From NCBI RefSeq assembly GCF_033807715.1, contig NC_084587.1, positions 23,398,017-23,462,016 on the forward strand: DNA of 64,000 nt. Direction: 5' to 3'. Source of the DNA: Cololabis saira (Eukaryota; Chordata; Actinopteri; Beloniformes; Belonidae). A program made the translations under genes and the position numbers. Each line of letters begins with the position of its first letter. Position 1 is the first letter of the stretch. The notes under the pieces are model-generated. The model saw nothing but the letters and a program-made list of their open reading frames with translations, did no database searches and was not told the DNA's origin. Of the stretch, positions 1-14,363 are shown piece by piece.

Positions 1-3000
1 AGATAGATGAGCCTCTCAAGTGCTTTCGTTGTTGGGCAGGCTGGGTGTGTGTGTGTTTCTGGACTGATAAGAACCTGGAGGTGAAAAGGAAAGAAGCCAA
101 TGCCAGTTACCGATTATGCTTTTTGTCATAAAATAAGAAACATTTGAATATACACATTTGTGCTTCTGTTTTTTTTTTTTTTTTTTAAATCACATAAATG
201 CTTAAAACTGTTCATAAACAGTATATGATGAATGACATATGCATATTTGCACATTCTGTTTAATGTGCTGTGTATCTTTGAAGGGAAAAAATAAAAAAAA
301 GAGGTGATTGAAGTTCAATTTGTTGCCTGTTATTAAGTATTTCCGCATGGCTGCCTCAGTTAAAGGATAATGGATGAGGGATTTATTATTACCTTTTGGT
401 CAAATGAAGTGGTGTGGGAGATAAGGTGATGAAATTAATGAGCGGGAGAAAGAGAGGTGATCCATCAACATCAGAACAGAGACGAGGGACAAGCATTATT
501 AGTAGAACTTGATAGAGTTCATTTAAAGAAAAATACTTGGACTTATCAGTATGTGGAGCTGCTTATTGCTTTTTTTTATTTCAGAAATGTCTTCAGCACC
601 TACTCTCATATACCCAATGTCGCATTTATGCAAATCACAAAATTACTTAATCATGAAAACAATAGTTTGCATGTTTTTTAATGCTCGTATTAATAAAATT
701 AAACTGCCCTTTTCTCATTTAAATGTCACATATAAAAAAGCAGATCAATGCATATACTAAAATTATATCAGTGTGACAACAGTATCAAGCCATCTGCAAT
801 AAACCGTGTCAGAGGACCCAGACGCAAACAGCATTTTTACAACAGCAGCAAATGAGAAAGACGATGCACACAAACACACGCTGACATTTAATGGCTCTTT
901 TATAAATGAATTTATAGGCTACAACTCTTATAAAACACCTCTGTTCTCTCCCTGTTCCTCACATGTTCACCTCCTCCATGCCACCCGTCTCTTATCCTCC
1001 ACCTCTCTCTATTCCACTGGTAAATGAGGCCTTGTCACCCCCCATCAGTAAATGAGTTCATCGGACTAACGAGCAACCAAAGGGCCCCGACACACTAACA
1101 AGGGTCTGTTGGCTGCCGGTGCCTCTGGACCAATCAGGACCCTCATCACCATTGACACAAAGCCTCCCCAAGCCCTCTGGAGCCAATTAATACAGATTTT
1201 GCTTTTGAGATTGAGTGATAGAAAGAAAAGGAAAAAATGGAGCAAGGGAGAAGGATGAGCTTTGAGAAGTGTCTTTAGGAAGAAAGAAATAACATTTTTC
1301 AGTCAAAAGCCATTACAGGTGCAATGTGTACAGTTAAGATGGATTTCTGAGACAACAGTCATTGGGCTTTAGACACGAGTCTGCTTTTAGCTGCCGTCCT
1401 CAAGCTTTTAGGCAGGATTCACATGGGCACAGTGTGTTAACACTCGACGGTGGGGAGATCTGACGACGACTGAGGCTGTAGCAGCATTTAGTCATGCAAT
1501 GAGACACACTTCATGCAAGCCCTTTGACTGTCTGACACCTTTGCTGTTGCTTAAGGGGTTAAACTATTCTCACTTTCCACCTCACACTATGCTAGCAAAG
1601 CAAAAGGCTCCAAAGACTTCGATTTAAAGACAAGATGTATGCTTGTGGGATCCTTGATTGGTGTCTCAGCAAGCGTATGCTCCAACCAGCTCAACATAAC
1701 CATCTTTGCAGGACTGGCAAACGAAGAGGTTTCAAAGAAAAGAAAATTATCTTAGCAGTGGAACAAAGATAAATATATTTGTGGATTGGTGATTTTCAGA
1801 TATATGATCAAATAATTTGGGGGGGAGAACTGGGTATATAATCTCTAGTATTTACAGTATTCATTCACTGAAAAGTCACAAAAATCAGTAAATATGCCAA
1901 ATGAAGGACCTGTAGCAAGTAGTGTGTTTGCCCTCTTATAATGCCATCAATATATGTAATGATAATTGTTATACTTTATATACTGTGGTTCATTAACATT
2001 TTAAAGGAAAAACATTCAGACAATCGGTTTTCCATCACGGTCTCTCCCTCTCAATGCAAATACAGCTGTGAAAGTAAAAGAGAGCACCATGATTTGGATG
2101 ATACATCTATTATTTCGGAATGATCGGCAGGTACTCAAATAAATAAAAATAAGATCTCATGCATACAGTTTTCCCATCAATTTATGTCATATTGCCATAA
2201 CTCTCATCAAGCACACACTATTTTGTGTAAAACATAGCTGTAAATGGGTATAACTAAAAATATCAGTTTTCTACATGTTTCAAGCCTAGTAGGCAGTAAC
2301 CTCACTGCCATGCAATATGTCAAATGAAAAGTTACACCACCACACAAAATGTTATTAAAACATCTAGAGTTACAGTTACAACAGTTTGCATGGGCATAAC
2401 AGACAGGCTGTATTGTGTCTAAACAGCGAAGGATGGAAGCAGTTGAAAATATTTATGTATAATCAGCTCCTATTGTTCTGAAAGGGGAAATCTTGCTTTA
2501 ACTCAAAAACAGGTAAAACAAGGTTTATTGTATCTAAATTCCAAAACAAATGGAAAGATGTGCAGTAAAGGGTTGGACTGAAGTAAGACTAAAACTGTAA
2601 CTGAATTGATAAACAATTTACACTATATGGCTTAAATATAATTCATTTTTGACTGCAGAGAACAAAAGGTATAGAAGGAATCAGGAAGATATTATGAAAA
2701 AGTTGTCAAATTCATTGAGCATAAATGCTGAGGAAAAAAAAAAGACTAAAAGCTGCAGTTAATCTTCACATATAAAAGTATGATGAAGGAAGAAAGTTTA
2801 GACAGAACTGTTATTTATGAATACCCTCTTTCAGATTATTGCACACAACTAATCATAGTATAAATTAACCCTCCTCTGCTCCATCTCTGTCCATAAATGT
2901 AACTGGTTCAGTTTACCAGGACTTACCAGACTACTTTGGTGAAAAGGTTACAGTAAAGCACCAGTGGGGCATTTAAACACTATGCCTACAAGTTCAGTTG

Positions 3001-3297
3001 CCACTAAACTAGAGGAGAGCAGTGAATGTCTGAAAGACTCAAAAGATTACATGACTGACAACACTGCTGGTTTCAGCAGGACCCTCTACGCATGGAAAGG
3101 AATGTGGTAGGGAAAACTGCAGATAACAGTCTTAAAATGACAAACGGACATCATTACTATGCTTTCTGTCCATGTAACGGTTTAAACTTGTAAATCAAAC
3201 TGGATCAAAAACAGAAAATGAATACATTTAAACACTGCAGTCCTGAATTTTAGTACTTCAGTGAGCACTTCAGTGGTATTTCTGTACATACAGTACT
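1..3297. other. Non-coding DNA (lrba intron / mab21l2 upstream)
   Basis: AT-rich and without a supportable gene. The part around 1040-1200 is more GC-balanced than its surroundings and holds a CCAAT box (ACCAATCA at about 1129) and TTAATA/AATTAAT motifs. That resembles conserved non-coding DNA, but this is only a compositional impression. An octamer ATGCAAAT occurs near 627. Short reading frames here are not gene-like. Confidence 0.5.
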
Positions 3298-3990
3298 CTA
3301 ACTTAAACTAGTCAACTTGAACCTGCGCCCACAGGAAGGCATGGCAGTAGTCAAGGTAAGGGGTAACCACCACCTGCAGCAAGAGCTGGGTAGTTTTTGC
3401 TGGTTGAAGTATGATTTGATTTTTTTCTTATACTGAATGATGCAAAGTGCCACAAACCAAGTGAGAGAGACAATTTGTTCAGAGGACAGCTGGTCATCAA
3501 GCATGAGACCCAAGTTCCTATCAACCTTAGAGCAGGAGACAAGGAGCTGATGCTGATCTTGACATGTAAAACTTTGGTTTTAAAGATGTTCAGTTTAAGT
3601 GGAGGTGGCGTTCCATCAACCAAGCGCATATCTCAGAGAAACAGGACAGAATACACCGACCCAAGTGGGGTCATCTAGCGAGAAAGACGGGTAGAAGCGG
3701 GTATCATCTGCGTAGCAGTGACAGGAAAAACCATGCAGGTGGATAACTGTACACATTGCTAAGAAAGGGGGCCCCAGTGCGGAGTCTTGGGGGACTCGCA
3801 TGGAAAGGTGATAAGATCTAGACTTTTGTCCGAGCCATGACATACTGAATGAGTACCAGGTGATGTAGGATTCAAATCAAAAGTGCGCTCTGGCTGCGAT
3901 GCCCAAAGTATGGTGAGAAGGATGCTGTGGTTGACAGTGTGAGAAGCTGCCGATAAGTCAAGAAAGATAAGCACAGAAGACCACTGTCTT
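3298..3990 (-). pseudogene. Decayed LINE reverse transcriptase fragment
   Basis: In broken minus-strand frames the region shows reverse-transcriptase landmarks in the right order. First comes a DLSAA-type block followed by TVNHSILL (about 3925-3965), then VPQDSALGPP (a degenerate GVPQGSxLGP), then CYADDT with the catalytic Asp pair (about 3700-3715), then an LMLDDQL/EQIVSL block nearer 3450-3510. This resembles the L2/CR1-like or Rex-like LINEs common in fish. Several frame changes show the copy is dead. Nothing suggests a functional product. Confidence 0.75.
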
Positions 3991-4925
3991 AACTGTCTTT
4001 AAGGCAGTTGTTTTTTCATGGTTGGGATCAAAGAGGTTATTCTGAATGAGGAAATCTATGGAGGATTTTTTGTGCCAAAATTAAATAAATAAATACATCA
4101 TTAATTAATTAAATTGGGAATTAAATATATCATTAATTAATTAAATGTGTCATTAATTAATTAAAATTAGAATGAAATATGTCATTAATTAATTAAAATA
4201 CAATTCATTTTAAGTAAAAATATATATTTATTATTTCAGCATTTAATTAATTAATGACACATTTAATTAATGATTTCGTGTTGCGTGTGAATCATGAAAT
4301 GTAAAACTGCATTTAATTAATTAATGACACATTTAATTAATGATTTCGTGTTGCTGAATCATGAAATGTAAATGTAAAATTGTCAGTTTCTCTCGTCAAA
4401 CTCAGTGGGCGGATTCCAAACACCTCATTGGTTCCCCTGCACATCAAGTCAAGGCAAATCGAATCCACATAATGGATTGTCGCAGGGCTTCGGGACACAT
4501 TCCGATAAACTAGGGCCACGTTCAGACTGCAGGCAAATCTGATTCATATCTGATTCCTTCTCATATCCGATTTTCAGGGCTGACTGTCCACACTGTTTTT
4601 AGCAAGTGTCCATATCGGATCTGGCTCTGTTCAGACTGGGCCACATCATTGACGGATCTGACGGGTTGCCGTAGCAACGACGTCGGAGCGGAGGCGTCCC
4701 CCAGCGTGTGTATTGTGTGAAGTCATGTATTTCTTTTATAAAAAAATCCCAAAATATCTGTACCGTTTCTGATTGGGTCGGCACTGCGCATCATTTTTAG
4801 ACATAAAAATGAACGCATACCGCAAAAGTTGTGTCTCGGCAGAGGGACCCGGCGTCCCAGCCAAATGAGAAACCTGCAATAATAACATGTTTTCTATTTT
4901 CTATTTTAATAAAGTTTTATTATAG

Positions 4926-5067
<142 letters not shown>

Positions 5068-5093
5068 CTATAATAAAATATATATATTTATAG

Positions 5094-5094
<1 letters not shown>

Positions 5095-5134
<40 letters not shown>
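5095..5134. repeat. (TA)n microsatellite, second tract
   Basis: About 20 TA units. Both this and the 4926 tract are entered by TATAGTTATATA and left by TATAACTATAATAAAAT, so one tract with its borders seems to have been duplicated. Confidence 0.97.
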
Positions 5135-5135
<1 letters not shown>

Positions 5136-8100
5136 CTATAATAAAATGGTATAGATGGTATAATAAAACTTTATTAAAATAGAAAATAGAAAACATGTTA
5201 TTATTGCAGGTTTAACATAGGTTTTGAGCATATGGGTATTATATTTCCATCATTAGGGAGAACCCCTATGACAGAATCATCACTGTCTAATGTTCTATCT
5301 AATGACAGAATTATCACTGTTTCAGCAGGTCTCTTAGGTTTATAATTCAGATTAATTTTCCTTTACATATAACATTGTTTGTAGTCATTTTAGTGCAATT
5401 TAAAGCTTATTTCTACAAATAAAATCAGCACTGTAGGCAGCGATCTCTGACCAGCGGCCTCTCTGATTGGTCCAGCACGCTCACGTGACAATGTCGAAGC
5501 ACTTTGTGTCAACTCCGCCTCTGGAAATAGTTCCACTTTTAAAACGTCGTTTGTGAAGCCAGTTTCCCGAGATCGGACTTCGACGACTAGATAAATGCTT
5601 GGCATCAATAGCTGTATATGTTGAAGTGAATGGCATGAGATAAAAAGTCGTGCGCACGAGATAACAATAATAATTTCCATGTCACCTCCAGGGCTCCGTA
5701 CAGACCAAAGCAGTGGATTCCACTAGATTTGCGTTAGCTCCGCCCACTGAGTTTGACGAGTGAAAGTGAAAGTTTTACATTTACATTTCATGATTCAGCA
5801 ACACGAAATCATTAATTAAATGTGTCATTAATTAATTAAATGCAGTTTTACATTTCATGATTCACACGCAACACGAAATCATTAATTAAATGTGTCATTA
5901 ATTAATTAAATGCTGAAACAATAAATATATATTTTTACTTAAAATGAATTGTATTTTAATTAATTAATGACATATTTCATTCTAAATTTAATTAATGACA
6001 CATTTAATTAATTAATGATATATTTCATTCCCAATTTGTTTAATTAATGATGTATTTATTTATTTAATTTGGCACAAAAAATCCTCCATAGAAATCTGGG
6101 GCCGGTTTGAAAAGCACCTTAAATGGTCAAAAACAAGAAATTCTAAAGCAAAATACAAGTACAGATGAACATCAGGAATTTTTGTCAGCGCAATCAGAGA
6201 TTTCGTTCATGCAGTGTCATAGTTGAGGATCCTTGCCTGCTGTGTAAGTCATGGGTTTGGTGAGTTGTAGTGTCTCCATCCAGCCAATCTACCACCAACC
6301 ACAAGATATAATTGTATAAAGCCACAAAACTACAACCTAAATTGCATTTTTTGAATACTTATTTTCCTTTCAAAAGCATTGGTTTGCTTAATATTTAATC
6401 TGTGAACAGAGTGAAATTATGGATTTCCCCGTTTCCAGTATTCAAGATTTGACTTTCAGCTGAGGGAAAAGCATCGCATCAACCATTATATTTACAACTA
6501 AGTGCTTGTCAAAGTATTTTTTATTAAATAGATACATTTAAATATCAATGTACATTGAAACATGTAGATTTTGCTTTGTCTAAAATACATTTTCAAGAAA
6601 AGAAGAGAATATTGATCCTACGAACAAGATTGAAAATGAGACCATTTGTTAACATGTTTCAACATAAATAGCTCAGACAATTTGTTTCCACCAGTGATTG
6701 ATTGACTCAATTGTTTGACCATCATGTAACTAATTCAAGATGTAATCACTGGTCACACCTAAAGCTCTATTTGCCTTGAGGCAAGTAAAACAAACTACAA
6801 GGTCAATAAAAATAAACACAACTAAGAAGCTGCGCCAGAGTGTGAGAGAATTAAAGCAAAATAAACTAGCCCAGCTTGCAGCAAGTGTAGGGGTTATGAA
6901 GCCTAAAGGCTCATAGTATACACCCCCAAACGTCACCCAGCAAGACTTTGCACTCCCTGAATAAAGTCTCCTTTGAAAGGGTCTTTGGGGCCACTTAGTC
7001 GGAATTTAGCCTAATAAGGATTAAACCTTTTTTTGCCCCTTTTCACTGTTTGCTAACAGGTTAGCCTTTTTTTTACTCTCTTCTTTCCATGCGGCTGCTT
7101 AGCCTTTTTGAAGTGCGGACAAAAAAAGGGTCTTGTGTGGATTTAGGGAAATGCTGCAGTGGTCTTTGGGTTAATTGGTTAGAGAAGTGAAGACTTCAGT
7201 GCATTAAATCATTTAACATTCAGCTCTGAACAAGCGCTTTGAGGATAAACGCCCGAGATTGAATCAGACGCATAAAATACCAATGTGGAAGTATTAAAAC
7301 ACCTTCATGAAATAATGTCCCATAGATTTTAATAAATGAGCAATTCATGACAGAAATTATTGGAGGTAAAACATTAAGTCTTTAAGCCTTTGACATAAAT
7401 CTGATTTGTATTTGTTAAATTACACAAACACCTTTTAAGAGGTAAAAAAAAAAAAAAGATTCAGAAGATATAAATGTTTCATTTTTATTTAATGTTAAAA
7501 CTCATTGATTGCCCCCTTTCTCAGTTTGGACTGTGGTCACAAAGAGCACAGCTGGAGGCTCAAAGATGATGGGTAACAAAGGACGGATAAGGCTACCTTA
7601 GAGAAAAGGGGTATAAAAGGAAGGACACATTTATAAATTGAGAAGAAACTTTATCCTTTGCATCATCATGCCACTCTTTGAAACTTGCAAAAAGTAAAAT
7701 AATCTAGATCTACAATTTACTAATGTTTGAATTCAGACTACTTTGAACAGTGCGATTAAAATTCAAACAAAAGCAATGTTGTAGGCATGAAGCGTTTCTG
7801 CGAGGATATAATGCAAAGAGGAAACATGTGAGATACCAGGAGCTTAAGTCTTTAGGGACTTTCTTTGCACCCACTGAGACGGGAATTAAAGCGATGAGAT
7901 GCTTTCTTTGATTTGTGAAGCACATCAATAAACACAAGCACATTAAGAAAAGGTGGAAAGCATGTATATGCTTCTCAAAATCAAGGAGACAGCCCAGAGC
8001 GAGCAGTAAGCACAGGGGCCATTTAAGACTCAATGCCATTGGTCCTCTCCTTTTCCATAACCTACCATGGCAAACATCTGACAGGTTAAGGGCAGTGACC

Positions 8101-11100
8101 GGCTCCTATCACATTCTCCCCGCTTTCCTTCAGTCTTCCATTTCACCATTTAGTGATGGATAAGCTTTTCGGGGCTTGGTGTGGGGCTCCGCTGAAGTAA
8201 ATTCTTTTCTAATCTGGCTATTGTCACCAGCTTAAGTGGGTGTTGGGTGGAGAGTGCACCCCTTTTGGGGAATTCGGCACTGGTTGTCCAAAACGAAAGA
8301 AGAGGGATGGAGCAGGGTTGTATAAGAGAGGAATGTGGAGACCTGTAAGAATTTGAAGGTGACTCAATTGGAGCAACAGGTTTACAAGAGCATAGTTAGT
8401 GCTTTAAATGCAATTTGTAGTGATCTTACAGTAGATGAGGAGCTTAATGCTACTCCAAACAATTGATAGAAATGTTATGAACCATCATAGTGACATGCTG
8501 TATCATGATCTTGCAAAAAATCTTTTAAAGCAGCAGTTGCTTATTGAAATACTTAGAAACAGCATTAGCTTGAAACAAATACGGGTGTACCTGAGGGATG
8601 TATATCTAAAATCCTTTGTTAGCACTCAATGAAATCTTAAAATCTGGGTAATTGAAGCTGCTACATAGTATTCAACATAAGCAACCTTAATTTGACTACC
8701 ATCTCTACGTGCGGGAAGGGGGGCTGCAGAGTTAGTCTTTTAATATTAATGTAGGTATATATGAATCTGTGAGAGAAAAAAAACACAATAATGGCCCAAA
8801 AGATGCTAAAACGTAGCAAGGATTGTGGCAACCTGTGGAGCAAATGAAAAGTATCAGTGCATTTGCTTCTATGATTGGAAACATGAAACATGGTTGTGTC
8901 ATCAACTATGTTTATTATAATATAATCCATTTAAAATATTTTAAAACACCAATTATTAAATGTCAAGTATTAACTAACTTAAGTTAATTCATGCCTTTCA
9001 TTGTCTATACTTGGGATCTTTTTTAGTGTGCTCCAAATTTTACTCTTCAACAAATTAAAGAGAAAAATCAATCACACAATTAAATATGTGCAATCTTTTT
9101 ATTTATTGTACCATTACAATTCAGCAGAAATTATCAAAATATACACATATGGCTTCTAGATAACCAGTGATTATTTTATATTCATACTGCATCTTATTTT
9201 TCAGTCACTCCTCAACAAAGGCTGCCGTGCAACTAAGAAATTCGTCTTGGATGAGTAACTAAAGAAACTCCCTTTGGCTGTGCTATTTAAACCAGACTGG
9301 ATGTGTCATTAACCACAATAGCAATGGAGGAACCAGAGTTCAAAGTACCGTCTGTCCTGCTTCAGGGTACATCTTTGAATGGTTTATGTCAATATCATCA
9401 GCTTACCTAAGAAGACACAACTGAAATTATACCTGACTTCCTTCCCTGTTTTATAAAACTCCCATCTTATAATCCTAAATCTAACAGAGAGCTCTCTCTC
9501 TCTCTCAAAAAAAGAAGAAAAAAAGAAGATCACATTTACAATTCCAATTTCTAATGTGCATGGGGCTAAACATCGATCTTTCAATCGCAGCCGTGTGTCT
9601 CCTGACCTCGGCTGAATAACAGAGGCTTGTGAGAACAGCAGGTACACAGGTGCTGATTGTAATATCAGTGGCCTACCAGGCAGACTGGCATCCATAAACA
9701 GGCCTATCCATCAGGCTGGCGAGTTGCCTGTGACACTTGTGTCAGAGGCAGACGAAGGGAATAAATGATGGAGAGAGGGGATCAATCAAAGGAAGGGAGG
9801 GGAGGCACCTGCCCCCTGACTGGCCCAGTCAAGCCCAGAGATGGAGCATGATGGAGCAGCTAGGCTCAGGTGCAAAGTAGAGGCGGAAGGTCTTTGTCTG
9901 AAGCTGAGTGGTTAAATGAGAGTCAGGTCTGGGTTGCAACACAGACTGTTTGTGTTGAGGTCCAAAGTCAGGTCACAAGCAGCCGGCCAAGGAGAAGGTG
10001 AGTATGTTTGTTTGTGAAAAAAGATGGAGGTGGTGGGATGAGCTTGAGATTGGAGAGCAATTTGAGAAGAGACATTAGTCATCATTAGGCGGTGAGATGA
10101 GAGTGTCTAATCTTTCTTTATGTAATTACCGGTATGGTAGCTGTCTTTCCCCGACCTGTCCTACCTGGTTACTGGATGCGCCTGAGACTGTGTAGCCTGC
10201 TTTGTAAAAGATTTACGGTTTACTTCTAATAAAAAGGGCATGAGGAGCGGGGTGGGGGGTGGGGGGTAAGTGTAAACGTAAAGAACTACATTTACCTGGC
10301 AGTTTCAACTACATAAACACTAATGAATAAAAAAAAGGTTGGTGTGGGATTATACTGTACATGTTTGAGGTGTTCATATGAACTGACTGTCCTCATTAAA
10401 GTGCAAGTAAAAATTAATGAAAAAAAAAAACTAATTTAAATGTAAAATTTAATTAAATATGTATTAAGTTTAATACATTTACAACCAACCAAGTGGCAAA
10501 ACTACATGTTGAAAAGGCCTCCCTGAGGCTGATATACCATGTAAATAGCATTAAAGGCTGTGGATAATATGGAAATATTACATCCCATTAATGTAACTGA
10601 ATTTAATTCATAATAATAATAATAGGAATGGTATCCAATTCATCATGTTTATAAACAAACAAAATAAACAAAAATAAATTGTGTTGAGAATTCAGCAAGT
10701 TAAGGTCGACTGATTTAAGGTGCTAATTTGGATTGGTGACCAAAGAAATATTTTAGATTTCTGTGTCTAAATGGTGACTCCCTAGTTGTGAATATTTCAC
10801 TGAAACAAAATGACATAAACTGTAATGTAGCATTAAAACAATCTTATGAAGACTTGTTAATACGGGGATGACAAACAGAGTGCTTGTTTAGATGTCTTGA
10901 TCACGACCAAAATAGTCCATCCAACACAGCCAGTAACAATAAAAAAAGATTTGAAATTCACATTTTGAAAGTTTATAAGTTTCTTATACACGATTCACAT
11001 TTGATCATACAAGCAGCTGAGCTAATTCCTACAGAATATGTTAATCGTTACCAATATAATCCCTCCAAAGGGGGTCTTTATGGACTGAGACCAAAAACGG

Positions 11101-11270
11101 GGACTAGAGATGTACTATATGTGCATCTTACATTGAGCTGTATAGAAAGATAAGAAGAAAATAAGTCCAAGGTCCACTGGTGGAGCAGAAACATTTGCAC
11201 AAACTTTTAACTTTAATATGACAAACAATTCTAATTCACTTCACATTCCTACTTTTTCATGCTGGAGCAA

Positions 11271-11372
11271 TAGAAAATCAAGAGAAATTTTAAAATAAAT
11301 GCATTATTGGTGGTAGAAAAATAGAAAATCAAGAGAAATTTTAAAATAAATGCATTATTGGTGGTAGAAAAT
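11271..11372. repeat. 51-bp tandem duplication (two copies)
   Basis: Copy 1 (11271-11321) and copy 2 (11322-11372) begin TAGAAAATCAAGAGAAATTT and agree at 50 of 51 positions, so the duplication is recent. Confidence 0.96.
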
Positions 11373-12608
11373 CTTCCATGTGCTTTTTCTAAAGTCTGTA
11401 ATTATTGTACCTGGACATCAGGAAGGGGAAATGACCGGGACAAAAAGAATTAGGTCATCCCCACCTCCTTTTTAATCTACTAGTGTTGCTGTAGTGTGGC
11501 TGAGCGATTTATTGACCACTTCAGGAAGCGCTCCGTCAGCGTGGACCAATAGACTAGAACAGAATGAAGGAGACGAAGAAGAAGGAGGGATCCAACAAGA
11601 GAAGGGGGCCAATATGGATGAGTGAGAGGGAGAGGATCCGTTTCCTTGGGCTCATTGATAATGACATACCTGCTTGGGCTGTCAGTTAGTCCTATAGTAC
11701 ACACTACTTATGCTCTAACTGGAAAATCAATAGGCTCCTCTCTCAGAGACCTCTAGCTGCCATGCCTCTTTGTGATTGGCAGGACCAGCCGAAGGTCGTC
11801 CCCGGCGACCGTGAGGGTTTGGCAGAGGGAGTTGTGGGTGTGTGGGGGGGTGCGGTCACAGCAGTTTGACACTTTAGGGAGAGCTTAACGATATCAGACT
11901 GGTCGCTACATAACAGTAGGGTGGTTTTCTTTGACTGAGTGACCATCCATTCATCCAGTCGGACTCACCCTGAGCAGCTGTCGACGCCCCACTAATTAGA
12001 GTTACCAATGTCTTCTCAGTGGGGTTTTCAGCATAGCGTATTTAGTCTGTACACTGACCTTTAGGAGGAAATCATGATAATTCTTTTAGTATAGATTTGT
12101 CTGACATATAGTAGCAACTTTTCTTGTCTTTTCCAAACACCTGACAAAGTTTAGATTCTGCTCATTACTGATTAAACCACATATTTAATTGAACCTTATA
12201 CAAAGGCAAAATATTTAATGTTAAAGCAAACCTTAAAAAGCTCAATTGATGGCTTTTTCATTGAAGTCATCTAAATCATATCCTGCGCCTTCTACGCCTT
12301 CATACTATCAGAAATGTCCGTATTTTCATTGTATTTGTGAAATCTCAAGCTGAGCTCACTATGAATAAATGTAATTGGTGTTTGCTCCCCTGCATGTTGA
12401 TATTTCACATCAGAATAATTCCTGTGCCACCTAACAGCCTGATGACAGTAATCTGGGACATAATATTTACCTTTGACCAGATTCTGTGCCAGTTTGGCAA
12501 AGTTTGGTATACTCAGCTCCCCTTTTCAAGTTCATGCATTGGGTAATAATTTACCTTGAACATATAAAAGTAATGTATATCTTTGAAACCCATCCCTGAG
12601 AGCATTTG

Positions 12609-12636
12609 CTACCAACCCACTGGGGTGGGTTGGTAG
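12609..12636. repeat. Perfect hairpin, 12-bp arms
   Basis: CTACCAACCCAC and GTGGGTTGGTAG are exact reverse complements separated by four bases. The arms are GC-richer than the flanks. Function unknown. Confidence 0.85.
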
Positions 12637-14363
12637 TTTCACAGGGCATGCCATCCCAGATTATTGTAACCTTAAACAAAGAAATAAATAAGGACCCTGG
12701 GAGATTGAACATTTGCTATAATTTTATAAAAGACTAAAGATTGTCGTCACCATATAAGTTCCCTAAAGTGCTCAAACCTTCCAAAGCTCAAGGAGTGAAC
12801 ATAAATGGTTTTCCTGCTAATATATATGCGAGTGTGTCATTTCCACCAGTTGCTTTCATTCCCATCCTGAATCAGTTATGTTGCTTGCATTAAAATTAAC
12901 TTGTATTCTTATGGAAAAAAACAGTTAACTTTTATCACTTTCATCATTTGTTGACAGTTTGCAAGTTAACCATCTCCACCTGAACAAATGACTACCTTTT
13001 AAAAGTGTATAAGTAGTATAAGAGGATGCATTTCAGCAGATTTATTTCATGGTTTTATCAAAAGGCTTTTTAGTGGACCAGTTTTTGCTGTGGAGCATTT
13101 AATAAAAACAGTAATTTCACTGTTTATCTTATTTTTTTACTATTACAGTTTCTAGCGAGCTGTTTTAAACAAAACTACACAATAACATTTACTCAAATGT
13201 GCCTGTTGATATGTTGACATATCAGTTTGTCATTTCCCTATTGTGAATACTGTACATTTTCAAAATAAAGTTACGATTAAATCATTACTATCAGGGTACT
13301 GAGATAGTCTGATACGATCAGACTGTACTAAAGCTAAGGGAGGGTTACATATACCCTCCAATAGGATTTCTTCAGATATTTTAACCAATGGCTTCGCGGA
13401 TACAGTGGGTTTCACTTCCTCATACATGAAATGTTAGTGTGCAGCAGCGCCTCTGCAACAACAATTTCACATTCAATATTAATGACTTGTGTCTAAACAT
13501 AGAGAGGGCGCTGCTTAACACAGACGCATGCACACAGGCCAGAACACATCTGCTCTGTGATTTCGCCTGTTCTGCTTTCTGCAGAGCAGATGCAGAGGCA
13601 TGCCAGGCAATTAGCTGCCTGTGATGATTCTCTTTGAGTCCTCTGTGGAGCTAGCAGCTGGTTCCATATGGGGATGAGGGACAAAGAAAAAAAAGAAACC
13701 AAAAGTGTGAACAAGAACATCAAAAACTGACTATTCATTCACGTCTGTGGATTTTGATCAATATGCACGTCCAATTGCATGTATGCAACTTTTGTTCCCA
13801 GAAAAATTAGTTGTGGAGGGGTTTAAAAGCAAAATTTTTAAAAAGGCGATTGCTCATATCCCCTTCTTTTATTGTGAAAAATAAAGTACAAAAGTGCCAT
13901 TTGATGGTAAACTAGCTTTGGAGGCTTCCCTTGTATTCGATTTATGTTAAGTGTAATATAAAGACTGGTGATTCGTATTCAAGATTCAGCAGGTGGGTAG
14001 GGTAAACTTAAGTTTAACTCGACTCCAGACCGTTCACTGTTCACAACACAAGAGCCTCTTCTAAAGAGTCAAATGTGCTCAAAACTGTCTCACTGAGAGT
14101 GGTTTAATGATTTTTAAACGATGAACAGTGCAGTATACATTTTCAGGAAATGGAGAAGAAAAAAAAGGAGGGAGAAAAAAAAAACGGCAGAATTAATGGG
14201 AAAAACATTTAAGAAGTGAGGCTGGTTATGAGCTGGAACAGATGTACACAGTCAGATACCTTTGTACCCATCAGTGGTTCGCTGTGGAGTCCTGCAGGCT
14301 CAGATCAAAGAGCTCTTTGACAGGCTCGTGGTCTTCTTTACAATCAATATAAACTAGAGTTTA

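Larger units (their letters stand above)
6096..14220. other. Non-coding DNA upstream of mab21l2
   Basis: No gene is supported. The region holds a (CT)n stretch at about 9489-9506, poly-A/T runs, a 12-bp perfect hairpin at 12609-12636, a 51-bp tandem duplication at 11271-11372 and an E-box hairpin near 13547-13592. Blocks at about 7500-7620, 9700-9960 and 13440-13630 are more GC-balanced and could be regulatory; this is not demonstrated. Confidence 0.45.
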
